Made by a program: the position numbers and the translations under genes
Shown here: one piece after another, positions 1 to 9,572 of the stretch
How the letters are laid out: each line of letters opens with the position of its first letter
Numbering within the stretch: position 1 is the stretch's first letter
The notes under the pieces: generated by a model
What the model saw: the letters and a program-made list of their open reading frames with translations, nothing else
Told to the model about the DNA's origin: nothing
The model's database searches: none
Source of the DNA: Bradyrhizobium oropedii
Lineage (GTDB): Bacteria; Pseudomonadota; Alphaproteobacteria; Rhizobiales; Xanthobacteraceae
Assembly (NCBI RefSeq): GCF_020889685.1
Contig: NZ_JACMYO010000031.1
Coordinates: forward strand, 1-57,466
DNA length: 57,466 bases
Direction: 5' to 3'

Positions 1-600
1 TGGGCGAGCCGTCACGGATATAAACTGCTGCTAAAGCACGGATGGCCTGTGTCAAACTGAGCAACACGGCCAAGCGTAAACGCTCCATAGGCATTCCGAG
101 CACTAGACGCAGAAGACGCCTTTCTTGATTTCGTCACCAAAACCGCAGCGACAAGCGCTCTGCCCGCGAACCAAGCCAGATGTCTCCGTTGCTGTTGGCT
201 AAGACGTTCAGCTCGACGACTTCAGGTAGGCGCTGATTGCGATCGGCTCCTTCGATGGCACGTCGTTCGACTGGGGCCACGCGCCGGCCTGGACTCATTT
301 TGCATGTTCCTGGCCCGGTTCGCCGGGTCCGGCGATGTCCCGCTGGGACGGTGGTCGTGGTGACCTCGGTCAATCGGCTGGTGGCGGGGGCTCGCCCGCA
401 CGCCGTTGCAAACGATGAGGCACCCGATCCGGACATCATCATGAGGCGCTTGCGACCTCGGAAAGGACCATGACCCCCGCGACGGGCACCTGATCGCATT
501 GAGATTTAGGTAACGGCTAATCGGCCCACGAATACGAGCTGGCTATCGATCTCACAGCCGCGCTCGCCCCGTCTCCGCAACCCCGACCCGCTCCGTCGGG
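1..600. other. Region without a recognisable gene
   Basis: Short open frames exist on both strands, but none has a plausible ribosome binding site, a family resemblance or a coherent composition. I see no convincing gene or RNA here. The stretch precedes an insertion-sequence remnant and is probably decayed mobile DNA; that is an inference from the neighbour. Confidence 0.4.
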
Positions 601-659
601 CCGAGCGCTACCGTTTTGCCGAATGGCTTCTGAAAGAAATTGACATCAATCCGCAATTA

Positions 660-1008
660 AAGGGCCGATTGACAGACCGGCCGGCACTCAAGGCCTTGCC
701 GGAGAGCCCTTACGTGTTTGCCGAGTGGCGGATCTGCCGGGTCAGCATCGACTATCACGTCGAGGTCGAGGCGCATTACTACAGCGTACCGCATCGCTTC
801 GTCCGCGCCGAAGTTCAGGTACACGTCACCGCCCGCACCGTCGAGATTATCCACAAGGGTGAGCGGATCGCCGCGCATGAGCGGCAACCACAAGCACACG
901 ACCGTGCCGGAGCACATGGCCTCCAGTCATCAGCGCTACGCCGGCTGGACCATCGAGCGCATCCGCAAGGATGCCGCCATCATCGGACCTGCCACCGCGG
1001 CGCTGTGC
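660..1008 (+). pseudogene. IS21-family transposase (IstA) C-terminal remnant
   Basis: Two adjacent plus-strand frames together read like the C-terminal part of an IS21 IstA transposase. The first frame (about 669-870) contains RVSIDYHVEVEAHYYSVPHR and then ARTVEIIHKGERIAAH. After a frameshift near 870-880 the second frame continues with SGNHKHTTVPEHM and RYAGWTIERIRKDAAIIGP, then loses the family pattern near 1008. The DDE catalytic core would lie upstream and is missing, and no IstB partner is present. The order and spacing of the motifs match the family, so I am confident of the family and of its being non-functional. The exact ends are uncertain. Confidence 0.8.
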
Positions 1009-1206
1009 GTTTCGCTCCTTGACGGCATCGGCGCCGGCATTTTCGGCGCGCCGTGTCCGTTTCCTCTGGTCGTCGCCGACGTGACGTGCCCAGTTAGCGT
1101 GCGCGTCGCCGCTTGCGATTCAGTGCGAACGAACGTACGGGCTGGACGTCTAATCAATCGCCAGAAGACTTATCCTATTGGAGGAGCTGATTAGGTACCG
1201 GGAACA

Positions 1207-1500
1207 CTAAGACCGGCGCGGACCATGCAGCAGTAGGCTCGCCGACGCGAGGATGGCACCGATCCAGAAGGTGCCCCACCAATAGTTGATGATTGAGACC
1301 GGGTGCGCGCCTCGGCAAAGCGAGCGGGCAAGATCGCAGATGTCGGAACGACCAACGAGGCAACGCCCCGCCTCCGGGATCGAGAGGTAGGCGTACAGGA
1401 TGACCTCCTGGTACGTAATCCACCACCAGACGATAGCGAATGCCAAGACAAGAATCCCGATCGGACGAAGGCCCGCCGCTGTCCGCGCCACCATTCGCAT
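1207..1500 (-). CDS. Small membrane protein downstream of ABC transporter ATPase
   Basis: A 97-residue protein with two hydrophobic stretches, one near residues 10-35 (rich in Ile, Val and Trp) and one near 68-90, so probably a small inner-membrane protein. Its ATG overlaps the stop of the upstream ATPase gene as TGATG, which implies translational coupling and is the main argument that it is real. It is the last gene of the binding protein-permease-ATPase run. I do not recognise a family. It may be an accessory transporter subunit or a remnant of one; the function is unknown. Confidence 0.5.
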   Translation of the reverse strand: MRMVARTAAGLRPIGILVLAFAIVWWWITYQEVILYAYLSIPEAGRCLVGRSDICDLARSLCRGAHPVSIINYWWGTFWIGAILASASLLLHGPRRS

Positions 1501-2297
1501 CAGGTCGGAAGGCCGAGGGTTGCGAGAATGCTGCGGCGGAGCGTCACCAAATCCGGATCATCGCGATGTCTCGGATACGGTTTGTCGAAACGGAATTCAG
1601 CTTTGATGTGTGCAGGACGGTCACTAAGTACGATGACGCGGGACGAGAGCAACAGCGCTTCCTCGACATCATGCGTGACCAGGAGCGCGGTGAAGCCATT
1701 GCGCTGCCACAAACCCACCAGTTCTGCTTGCAATGTCAACCGGGTCAGTGAATCGAGCTTGCCCAACGGCTCATCAAGCAAGAGCAGCGCCGGGTCGTTG
1801 ACCAGTGCGCGCGCCAGTGATGCGCGCTGTGCCATGCCGCCAGATAGCTGGTGGGGATACGCGTCGGCGAACGCCTCGAGCCCCACGAGTGCCAGCGCAC
1901 TGTCGACACGCTCGTGCTCCTCCCTTAGCCGGCCCCGCGCCTCCAACCCGGTCGCCACGTACTTCCACACAGAAGCCCACGGAAACAGCGTCGGATCCTG
2001 AAAGACCAGACCGCGAGATGGATCAGGACGGGTGATGGGTCGGCCATCTGCCAGGATGCTGCCGCTGGTCGGCCTCTCCAAGCCTGCGATCAGGCGCAGC
2101 AACGTCGACTTCCCGCAGCCAGATGGTCCAAGCAACGCTACAAAGTCTCCTGGTGCAATGCTGAGATCGAGCGTCTCGATCACTGGAAGTTGCGAACCCG
2201 TAAGGCTGAACCGATGGCTAACCGCATGGACGTCGATAGCCATACTGATAGGCCCCGAAATGCCAGGCTCAGCTGGCGCGAGCGCTGCGATGGACAT
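1500..2297 (-). CDS. ABC transporter ATP-binding protein, nitrate/sulfonate/taurine type
   Basis: Cytoplasmic ATPase of an importer in the SsuB/TauB/NrtD family. It shows a Walker A motif GPSGCGKST, the Q-loop region VFQDPTLFPWASVWKYV, the signature LSGGMAQRASLARAL, Walker B LLLLDEP and the H-loop VTHDVEEALLLS. I chose the ATG at 2297 because it overlaps the permease stop as TGATG, like the other junctions of this operon; a longer frame to 2318 exists. At about 265 residues the length is normal. It should energise the permease encoded just upstream, with the periplasmic protein at 3303-4328 delivering substrate. The substrate is not certain; sulfonate, taurine, nitrate and related small anions are all handled by this family. 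Confidence 0.88.
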   Translation of the reverse strand: MSIAALAPAEPGISGPISMAIDVHAVSHRFSLTGSQLPVIETLDLSIAPGDFVALLGPSGCGKSTLLRLIAGLERPTSGSILADGRPITRPDPSRGLVFQDPTLFPWASVWKYVATGLEARGRLREEHERVDSALALVGLEAFADAYPHQLSGGMAQRASLARALVNDPALLLLDEPLGKLDSLTRLTLQAELVGLWQRNGFTALLVTHDVEEALLLSSRVIVLSDRPAHIKAEFRFDKPYPRHRDDPDLVTLRRSILATLGLPT

Positions 2298-3306
2298 CAG
2301 ATAAACCCCTCCTGCCAACTCAGCAGGCGGTCACGCACCACAAACAGCAACGGGATGAGACCCGCGCACAATATCGCCATGATGATCAAGGCGGCATAAA
2401 CATTCGCATAGCCGGAATAGGCAGTTTGGAACTGGATGTACCAGCCGAGCCCGTATTTCGCACCGAGCATTTCGGCCACCACCAGGACGGCAAACGAATA
2501 ATAAAGGGCCATGAACAAGCCGACAAAAACATGCGGAGTCGATGCTGGGATTGCCACTCTGCGGATCAGGTACCAGTTGTCCGCACCGAGGATGCGGCCG
2601 ACATCGTAGAATGTGCGATTCACGGAACTGACCCCAGACGCAGTCAGGATTGCCACCGGAATGCCGGAGGCCAGCGCAACGATGAAGACGCTGGCGCCAA
2701 ATGTGGTCGGGAAGAAATAGAAAGTACAGGGTATCCAAGCAGTCGCCGGAACCGGGCCGATCAGCTTCAGAAACGGCATGCCCCAGTAACTGAAGCGTTT
2801 CGACCAGCCGAGCGCTACACCGATTGCATAGCCAGCGAGGATGCCGGAGAGGAAGCCAAGCGTCCACAGGCGCAGCGTATAGCCAATGCAGATCAGAAGG
2901 CGTTGGCCATCGGTCACGTAAACATTGAGCAATCCATGCGGCGGGGAGAAGAATGGCTTGGGGAGCCAACCGAACTTCGCGGTGGTCAACTCCCAAAGGG
3001 CGAGCCACACGCCAACGGCGACAAACCAAGGCCCGTAATGCAGGAGCAAGTCACGGGTGCCTCCGAGACGGGGCACAATCGGTGACAGAATCACGAACAA
3101 CACCGCAACGCCACCGGTAATCGCGGCGAACAGGCCCGTACTGCCCCCCATGGCACAACATCGGGAATCCCTATGGTGATCACAGCGGCCGCCGCCCATG
3201 CGAGCGCCGCTAGAAGACCCTCGCGCCACAGACCTCCAAAAAACGCCGCCGGCGCCGACAGTAGCCGGCGGCCTATCTGAATCGTATCGGTCACCTCAAG
3301 CCTCAC
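2297..3306 (-). CDS. ABC transporter permease, SsuC/TauC type, frameshifted near the N-terminus
   Basis: Inner-membrane permease of the BPD_transp_1 type with about six or more hydrophobic segments. The typical EAA-like loop is visible as FYDVGRILGADNWYLIRRVAIPASTPHVF. The N-terminal part lies in another frame: a GTG at 3306 overlaps the binding-protein stop as GTGA, and its product runs through GRRLLSAPAAFFGGLW and IPDVVPWG to a run of six G (C on the plus strand, about 3146-3151). There the frame breaks and the rest continues as GGSTGLFAAITGGVAVLF. Either the gene has a one-base indel or the sequence has a homopolymer error. An internal start near 3153 could still make a shorter permease. 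Family assignment is firm; whether it is intact is not. Confidence 0.8.
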
Positions 3307-4328
3307 GCCAACAGGTTGACCGTGACCCGCTCTGCAAACGTTTTTGGGTCAGTGGTTGAATCGAGCACTTTCACGAGCTTCAAATCCTCTGCGGTAATGC
3401 GGATCTGATCGACTAGCGGCTGACCGATCGGATAATCGTGATAAACCAGCGAGCCGAGGATCTCGGTCAGGTCGGCCAGAGACAGGCCAGCCGGTTTCAG
3501 CGTCTCGAAATACCACTTCGCCACTTCATCGGGATGATTGGCGGTGTATTCGTGCACCTCAATGTTGGCCTCCGCGAGCCGACGAAGAGCGTCCTTATTC
3601 GCGGCCAGAAATGGCCCGTTTGCACCGAGGACACAGCATGTGTGCCCCTCGTATACGTCGGTTTGTGTGTCCGCGAGCTTGATGAAATTGAATTTCTTCT
3701 CGATCGAGTACGCCCATGGGTCGAGATGCGCGGCAACGTCCGCCTCTCCCCTGTTGACCGCCTCGCCAACCAGATCGAAGGGCACGACCTTCCACGTGAC
3801 CTCCGTCTCTGGATCGATGCCGGCCTTTGCTAGCGTGACCTGGAACGCGACCTTCGGGGGTGATACAACATCGTAACTTGCGATCGTTTTTCCCTTGATC
3901 CCGGCAATGTCCCTGATGCCGGACGCCTGCGAAGCCAGCAAGCGCTGGCATCCGCCGTGCGACCCCACGAACAGCTTAACATCGAAACCCTGCTCCAGCG
4001 GCTTGAGCCAGTCTCCAACAAGGCCGGCGCCCGCATCGGCCTTGCCTGTTGCTAGTGCTTGGATCAGGGTCTGGCCACTGGCGCCCTGATAAAACAATTC
4101 GACATCAAGATTGTGCTTGGCATACAGGCCCTTTGCTACCCCGAAACCTAGCGGAGAATGACACGCGGCCACCTCGGTCCAGGCGAGCCGAATCTTGGGT
4201 GCCGGCCCGGCCACTGCAGGTGAATAGATATTGTTTCCAACGAAGCCAGCCGATGCCGCCAGCCCTGCCATGCCGGTCGCCTTCAGAACTGTTCGGCGCG
4301 AAACATTGTGAGTCCTCAATCTGCTCAT
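3303..4328 (-). CDS. Periplasmic substrate-binding protein with Tat-like signal (NMT1/SsuA type)
   Basis: Binding protein of about 341 residues for the adjacent permease and ATPase. The N-terminus carries a twin-arginine-like signal, SRRTVLKATG, followed by a hydrophobic stretch and AVAGPAPKI. The body has the pattern of the NMT1/SsuA-like type II binding fold, including GVAKGLYAKHNLDVELF, GKADAGAGLVG and GIKGKTIASYDV. The start at 4328 is preferred because GGAG lies 7 bases before the ATG; an upstream ATG at 4346 is possible. It is first in the operon, and the GTGA overlap with the permease frame implies coupling. Sulfonate, taurine or a related compound is the likely ligand but cannot be read from the sequence. 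Confidence 0.87.
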   Translation of the reverse strand: MSRLRTHNVSRRTVLKATGMAGLAASAGFVGNNIYSPAVAGPAPKIRLAWTEVAACHSPLGFGVAKGLYAKHNLDVELFYQGASGQTLIQALATGKADAGAGLVGDWLKPLEQGFDVKLFVGSHGGCQRLLASQASGIRDIAGIKGKTIASYDVVSPPKVAFQVTLAKAGIDPETEVTWKVVPFDLVGEAVNRGEADVAAHLDPWAYSIEKKFNFIKLADTQTDVYEGHTCCVLGANGPFLAANKDALRRLAEANIEVHEYTANHPDEVAKWYFETLKPAGLSLADLTEILGSLVYHDYPIGQPLVDQIRITAEDLKLVKVLDSTTDPKTFAERVTVNLLA

Positions 4329-4346
4329 ACCAACACTCCAATGCAA

Positions 4347-4980
4347 AACGGTGCCTTACGACCAATGAGCTTGTTCGGGCCCCAGTCGCTGCTTGCGCTG
4401 CGGGCGCAACAAATGCGATCGATGTGGAATGATGCGTTCTTATCTCTTGAGTGTCGAGCCACTGTCAGAAATAACGATGCACGCTCTGCCGAGCGATGGC
4501 TCGGCATACCGTTTGTTTCCGAGCTATTCTTGATTGCAGTCCATTTTTTCCGGTTGCTTCGTGACTGTTCGCATTCAGCCCTGGTTTCGGTTGTCCGCTG
4601 GCATTTCCCTGACGATCCATGTTTCGGGCCATCGAACCGGACAATGGATTTCTCAGGTCGACCAGCGGTCATCGACCCTCTCGGACGGATCGGCGCTACG
4701 TAAGCTGGCGTCTCAACTGTCCATCGGCAACAAACAGCTGCCCCCTAGCCGCCGATCTACGTAGAGCTCCATTGTCCACGGCTCGGAATGCGCCGAACCG
4801 AACCACACGTACTTATTTTGTAAACGTTCTTGACCCGCGTCCAAGGAGAATGGCTCTATCAGCCGATCTGATTATGCGGATTCAAGCAGCCTTTGGCTTG
4901 CATAAGGCTGCCAGGCCGCAGCCGCGCGTCAGACGACTTCTGTCCCGCCCGGCCCCCAATAGATCCACCGGATCGAGAGC
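4347..4980. other. Divergent intergenic region, no gene seen
   Basis: About 630 bases between the minus-strand ABC operon and the plus-strand ATC-hydrolase gene. Open frames here lack ribosome sites and family resemblance. It must hold the promoters for both directions, but I could not identify a convincing -35/-10 or -24/-12 element; one GG-N10-GC spacing near 4897 has a poor -12 half. Confidence 0.4.
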
Positions 4981-4995
4981 TAAATGGAGAGTTGC

Positions 4996-5541
4996 ATGAC
5001 CGATCAAACCGAAGCGGCTGACGCAAAGCCGGCCGGTTCTCCGTCGGACAACGAAATTGGAATTCTTGAACGGCGAAAGATTGAGGCGGGCATTATTGCG
5101 CCCATCTACGCCGTCATGTGCGAGCACTTCGGCGAGGACCAGGCCAAAGCTGTCCTCAAGCTGGCGATCCGGCGCGCCGCCATCGCCAGCGGCAAGCATT
5201 TTGCCGCGCGCTCCCCCGGCGGCACCAACATGCAGTCGTTTCGGGAGCTCCAGCCCCTCTGGACGAAGGACGATGCTCTGACGATCGAGGTCATCGCAGC
5301 GACGGACGATCAATTCGACTTCAACGTCCATCGCTGTCGCTACGCCGAGACCTACCGTGAGATGGGCCTCAGTTCCATCGGCCATCTCCTATCGTGCAAT
5401 CGGGACGGCGCGTTCTGCGGGGGTTACGATCCGCGGCTCAAGTTGACGCGTACCCAGACGATCATGGCCGGCGCCGACCACTGCAACTTCCGTTATCGTC
5501 TTGAAGAGGACAAAGAGGCACCTGCCTTGGAGCAGCGCTAG
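4996..5541 (+). CDS. L-2-amino-thiazoline-4-carboxylic acid hydrolase family protein
   Basis: A protein of about 181 residues resembling the ATC hydrolase family, which includes enzymes that open 2-aminothiazoline-4-carboxylate on the way to cysteine. Family-typical features are ILERRKIEAGIIAPIYAVM near the N-terminus, HRCRYAETYREMGL, and the C-terminal LSCNRDGAFCGGYDPRLKLTRTQ with paired cysteines. The ATG at 4996 is preferred over 4984 because GGAGAG (4986-4991) is correctly placed before it. A Met/Cys-rich peptide gene follows after 8 bases and a strong terminator closes the unit. A link to sulfur or cysteine metabolism would suit the neighbouring sulfonate genes, but many members of this family have no proven activity. 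Confidence 0.8.
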   Translation: MTDQTEAADAKPAGSPSDNEIGILERRKIEAGIIAPIYAVMCEHFGEDQAKAVLKLAIRRAAIASGKHFAARSPGGTNMQSFRELQPLWTKDDALTIEVIAATDDQFDFNVHRCRYAETYREMGLSSIGHLLSCNRDGAFCGGYDPRLKLTRTQTIMAGADHCNFRYRLEEDKEAPALEQR

Positions 5542-5549
5542 TTCCGGCC

Positions 5550-5666
5550 ATGAAGGACATGTTCATGAAGTGCTGCGAGAGCATGATGAACATGATGCAA
5601 ATGGGCATGCCGATGATGATGTGCTGCGGCGGCATGATGATGTGCATGCCGATGAAGGCCGCCTGA
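5550..5666 (+). CDS. Met/Cys-rich 38-residue peptide
   Basis: An ATG at 5550 opens a 38-codon frame ending at TGA 5664-5666. The product has 17 methionines and 5 cysteines, including two CC pairs (residues 8-9 and 25-26) and MMM runs, with almost no other hydrophobic residues. It starts 8 bases after the stop of the ATC-hydrolase-family gene and ends 25 bases before a strong hairpin terminator, so it very probably shares that transcript. No strong Shine-Dalgarno is visible, so translation may depend on coupling. Met- and Cys-rich short peptides can bind soft metals such as Cu(I); that role is inference from composition. I do not recognise a family. A biased non-coding stretch is the alternative, but the position between stop and terminator argues for a gene. 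Confidence 0.6.
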   Translation: MKDMFMKCCESMMNMMQMGMPMMMCCGGMMMCMPMKAA

Positions 5667-5691
5667 CAGGTCACGCACTGACAAGGGACAC

Positions 5692-5719
5692 AGCGGGCCG
5701 GCCTTGCGCCCGGCCCGCT
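5692..5719. terminator. Strong hairpin terminator between convergent genes
   Basis: A perfect 10-bp stem, AGCGGGCCGG (5692-5701) and CCGGCCCGCT (5710-5719), with an 8-base loop. It is followed by TGCTTTC on the plus strand. It sits between the plus-strand hydrolase/peptide unit and the minus-strand regulator stop at 5725, so it can serve both directions. Confidence 0.8.
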
Positions 5720-5724
5720 TGCTT

Positions 5725-6348
5725 TCAGGCTACGGTCTCGGCGTAGGTCATGACGAGGTAGAGGACCGCCTCGCTGGCGACCAGGTTCCTGTACACGTGC
5801 GGCACGTCTGCCTCGAACAGGATGGCATCCCCTTCGGCCAATGTCTGCGGCTTGTCGAGGCCGGCCGTGATCTCAACCACGCCCTTGGCGATGAAGAGGT
5901 TCTCGCGCGTTCCCGCTGCGTGCGGCTCCGCCGCCTCACGGTGGAGCGGACCGATCCTCAGCTCGTAGAGCTCGACCTGCCGACTGCCATCGAACGGAAA
6001 CAGAGCGCGCGACGTGAATTGCCCTTGGCTCGATGACAGCAGCTTGGCATCGCTGCTTCTCAGGACCATGGGTCCCCGCGCAACCTCGGTCTGAAGCAGA
6101 TTGGCGAAAGGCACGCGGAGGGCGTTGGCAACCTTCCACAGCAACGCAATTGTGGGAACGCTCTTTCCGATTTCGATCTGGCCGAGCATCGCTCGGCTTA
6201 CTCCGGACTGCTTGGCGAGCCGCTCAAGTGAATGCCCCCGGCTTGTTCGCAACCTCCGCAAGTTGCGCCCGAGAATGGCCGGCAGTTCCGGGTTGATGCC
6301 GGATGGACGGTCCTGATCCGGCGACGAGGCGACGCTGCCGCCGCTCAT
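5725..6348 (-). CDS. XRE-family transcriptional regulator with C-terminal cupin domain
   Basis: A DNA-binding regulator with an N-terminal helix-turn-helix (GRNLRRLRTSRGHSLERLAK, then SGVSRAMLGQIEIGKSVPTI) and a C-terminal cupin half-barrel (EPHAAGTRENLFIAKGVVEI through GDAILFEADVPHVYRN). This domain order is typical of PuuR/SutR-like regulators that sense small metabolites. I prefer the ATG at 6348, which gives about 207 residues; the frame is open to 6399. It converges on the ATC-hydrolase-family gene and may control it or the nearby sulfur genes, but I found no operator to prove that. Confidence 0.85.
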   Translation of the reverse strand: MSGGSVASSPDQDRPSGINPELPAILGRNLRRLRTSRGHSLERLAKQSGVSRAMLGQIEIGKSVPTIALLWKVANALRVPFANLLQTEVARGPMVLRSSDAKLLSSSQGQFTSRALFPFDGSRQVELYELRIGPLHREAAEPHAAGTRENLFIAKGVVEITAGLDKPQTLAEGDAILFEADVPHVYRNLVASEAVLYLVMTYAETVA

Positions 6349-6976
6349 GAAGCATCCCAGCGCACGGCCGTCGCTGCCGGCACCGGCGCAGGAATCCACA
6401 CCCAGGTCGGCCAGAACCAGAAAAGCGGCGTCGCGAAGCTGCCCATCGACGCAGCATCGTTCCGCCAGAATGGCGTGCCGGGTTCAGTCCGCTGCTGGCG
6501 TCGTATCGACCGGAACGCGGCCAGATCAATAATCCGCGCTGAGCTTGCTGCTTCTGTCACCTTTTCCGATCCGCATTCGGTTGCAATGTCGGCATCCTAA
6601 TTCCCCCGCGGGGGCCGGCAAGCTGTCGCCAAACAAAACAACACGCGCACCGTAAAGTCCTGCAGTGTAGCAAAGACTTCTCGAGTCTGCGCTTCACGCA
6701 GCAGCCGGCGACCTCTCCCATCGACCCGAGCCTGCCGCTACGACTTTAATGGCCGATCTCGGCTTCATGGCGCAGCTCGGTGACAGCCGGAAAAACAAAA
6801 CATACGGATGCTGCAGGGACATCAGCTGGACCAAGCGCTTGATTTCTTTAAGTGTACCACGGAAAGCTCATCGCGACAGGTTGAGTGGTTAATTCCGGCC
6901 TCCGTGTAACACCATCTCACTTTCTCAATATTCAGTTCAGGCCGTCTCAACGGCTGGTCGTCGCGACGAAGCGACC
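6349..6976. other. Gene-less region upstream of the XRE regulator
   Basis: About 630 bases without a recognisable gene. It contains a 12-bp perfect palindrome, CCCCCGCGGGGG (6603-6614), and presumably the regulator promoter. Nothing else is supportable. Confidence 0.35.
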
Positions 6977-7027
6977 GTCGCGAGGGATATCCGATCAAAG
7001 CCGCCATTCGATCGCGTCCCTCGCGAC
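6977..7027. repeat. 11-bp inverted repeat downstream of groEL
   Basis: GTCGCGAGGGA at 6977-6987 and its exact complement TCCCTCGCGAC at 7017-7027 are separated by 29 bases. It lies 46-96 bases after the groEL stop. It could form the stem of a transcription terminator for groESL, although no T tract follows; an operator or a mobile-element end is also possible. Confidence 0.45.
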
Positions 7028-7072
7028 AGTCCGTTCTGCTCGATCAACCGGCGATGCTGCCGGCTGGGCCGC

Positions 7073-8710
<1,638 letters not shown>

Positions 8711-8784
8711 TCATGCAAAACTGTCCCTACCTCGCGCCGGACCGCGAAGCATGACATCGTGGGGAATAGGGTTGGTAGTGAGTC

Positions 8785-9072
8785 CTAGGCGATCACGCCG
8801 AGAATGTCGGATTCCTTGGCGATCAGCAGATCCTCTCCATTGATCTTGACCTCGGTCCCGGACCACTTGCCGAAAAGAACCCGGTCGCCCTTCTTCACGT
8901 CGAGCGGAAGCAGCTTGCCAGTCTCGTCCCGGGCACCGCTACCCACGGCGACGATTTCTCCCTCCTGCGGCTTCTCCTTCGCCGTATCGGGAATGATGAT
9001 CCCTCCCTTGGTCTTGTTGCTCTCTTCAATTCGACGAATCACCACGCGATCGTGCAGGGGACGGAAGCTCAT
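8785..9072 (-). CDS. groES: Co-chaperonin GroES (10 kDa chaperonin)
   Basis: A 95-residue heptameric lid protein of the GroEL chamber. It shows the family opening [15 protein letters not shown], the mobile loop [20 protein letters not shown] that contacts GroEL, and the C-terminal [16 protein letters not shown]. It is the first gene of the two-gene groES-groEL operon. The upstream region holds a sigma54-type promoter and no inverted repeat of the CIRCE kind, so control by HrcA is unlikely and control by an enhancer-binding protein such as NifA is suggested. Confidence 0.97.
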   Translation of the reverse strand: MSFRPLHDRVVIRRIEESNKTKGGIIIPDTAKEKPQEGEIVAVGSGARDETGKLLPLDVKKGDRVLFGKWSGTEVKINGEDLLIAKESDILGVIA

Positions 9073-9139
9073 CAGGACAACCTTCGAAATCTTGGTGTGG
9101 AAGCTCTCATATCAATGTCGCAGTCGCGTCGCCGCTCGC

Positions 9140-9155
9140 AGCAATGATGTGGCCA
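9140..9155 (-). promoter_or_regulatory. Candidate sigma54 (-24/-12) promoter for groESL
   Basis: Read on the minus strand, the element is TGGCCACATCATTGCT: TGGC at -24, TTGC at -12, with the required GG-N10-GC spacing. It lies about 68 bases before the groES ATG. A near-match to the NifA upstream site (TGT-N10-ACA) lies at 9245-9260 with one mismatch, roughly 90 bases further upstream. Bradyrhizobium is known to have a groESL copy under NifA/RpoN control, which fits. Confidence 0.65.
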
Positions 9156-9322
9156 AAACGTAATGGTCGCGACCAATTCGTGTCCATGGCAAATTGCGTC
9201 GCGATCATAGACGATTGCTACCGGCCGAAAGCGGCGCAATGAAATGTTTCGATCGGTGCAATCCGATAAAGCCGGCTGGCCCATCGCGTCGGTGAGAGCA
9301 ATTCAAACCGTCGACGCGGCGC

Positions 9323-9540
9323 CTAGGCGGCTTTCGCCTGCAAGCTCCGCACGCGCGGAATCACGTGCTCGCCAAAGCGCTCCATGTTCTCGTCGACCGG
9401 CTGACACTGAAGCATGAACAGTTCGACCATGCGGCCGTTGTGGAATACGAGTACCCGGTCGACGAGATTCTCGATCACGCCGAGATCATGCGAAATGAAG
9501 AGCAACGCGGTGCCGAGCCTCGTTATCCGCGTGCTTGGCA
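9323..9540 (-). pseudogene. Chimeric remnant: ABC ATPase piece joined to LLM monooxygenase tail
   Basis: One open frame reads first as a peptide-type ABC ATPase fragment (GTALLFISHDLGVIENLVDR, then VLVFHNGRMVE) and then, without a break, as the end of an SsuD-like flavin monooxygenase (MLQCQPVDENMERFGEHVIP, then RVRSLQ). Neither piece has its catalytic parts. It looks like a deletion fusion of two former genes, which suggests that this sulfur-type region has been rearranged. Confidence 0.6.
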
Positions 9541-9572
9541 TGTTTCGATCCTGTAAGGGCGCGTCATCCACT

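Noticed and set aside
4890..4915. A GG-N10-GC spacing that could be a sigma54 promoter for the ATC-hydrolase gene
   Set aside because: The -12 half reads AGGC rather than TTGC and no upstream activator site is visible.
9072..9320. CIRCE/HrcA operator before groES
   Set aside because: No TTAGCACTC-N9-GAGTGCTAA-like repeat is present; only the -24/-12 element is supportable.
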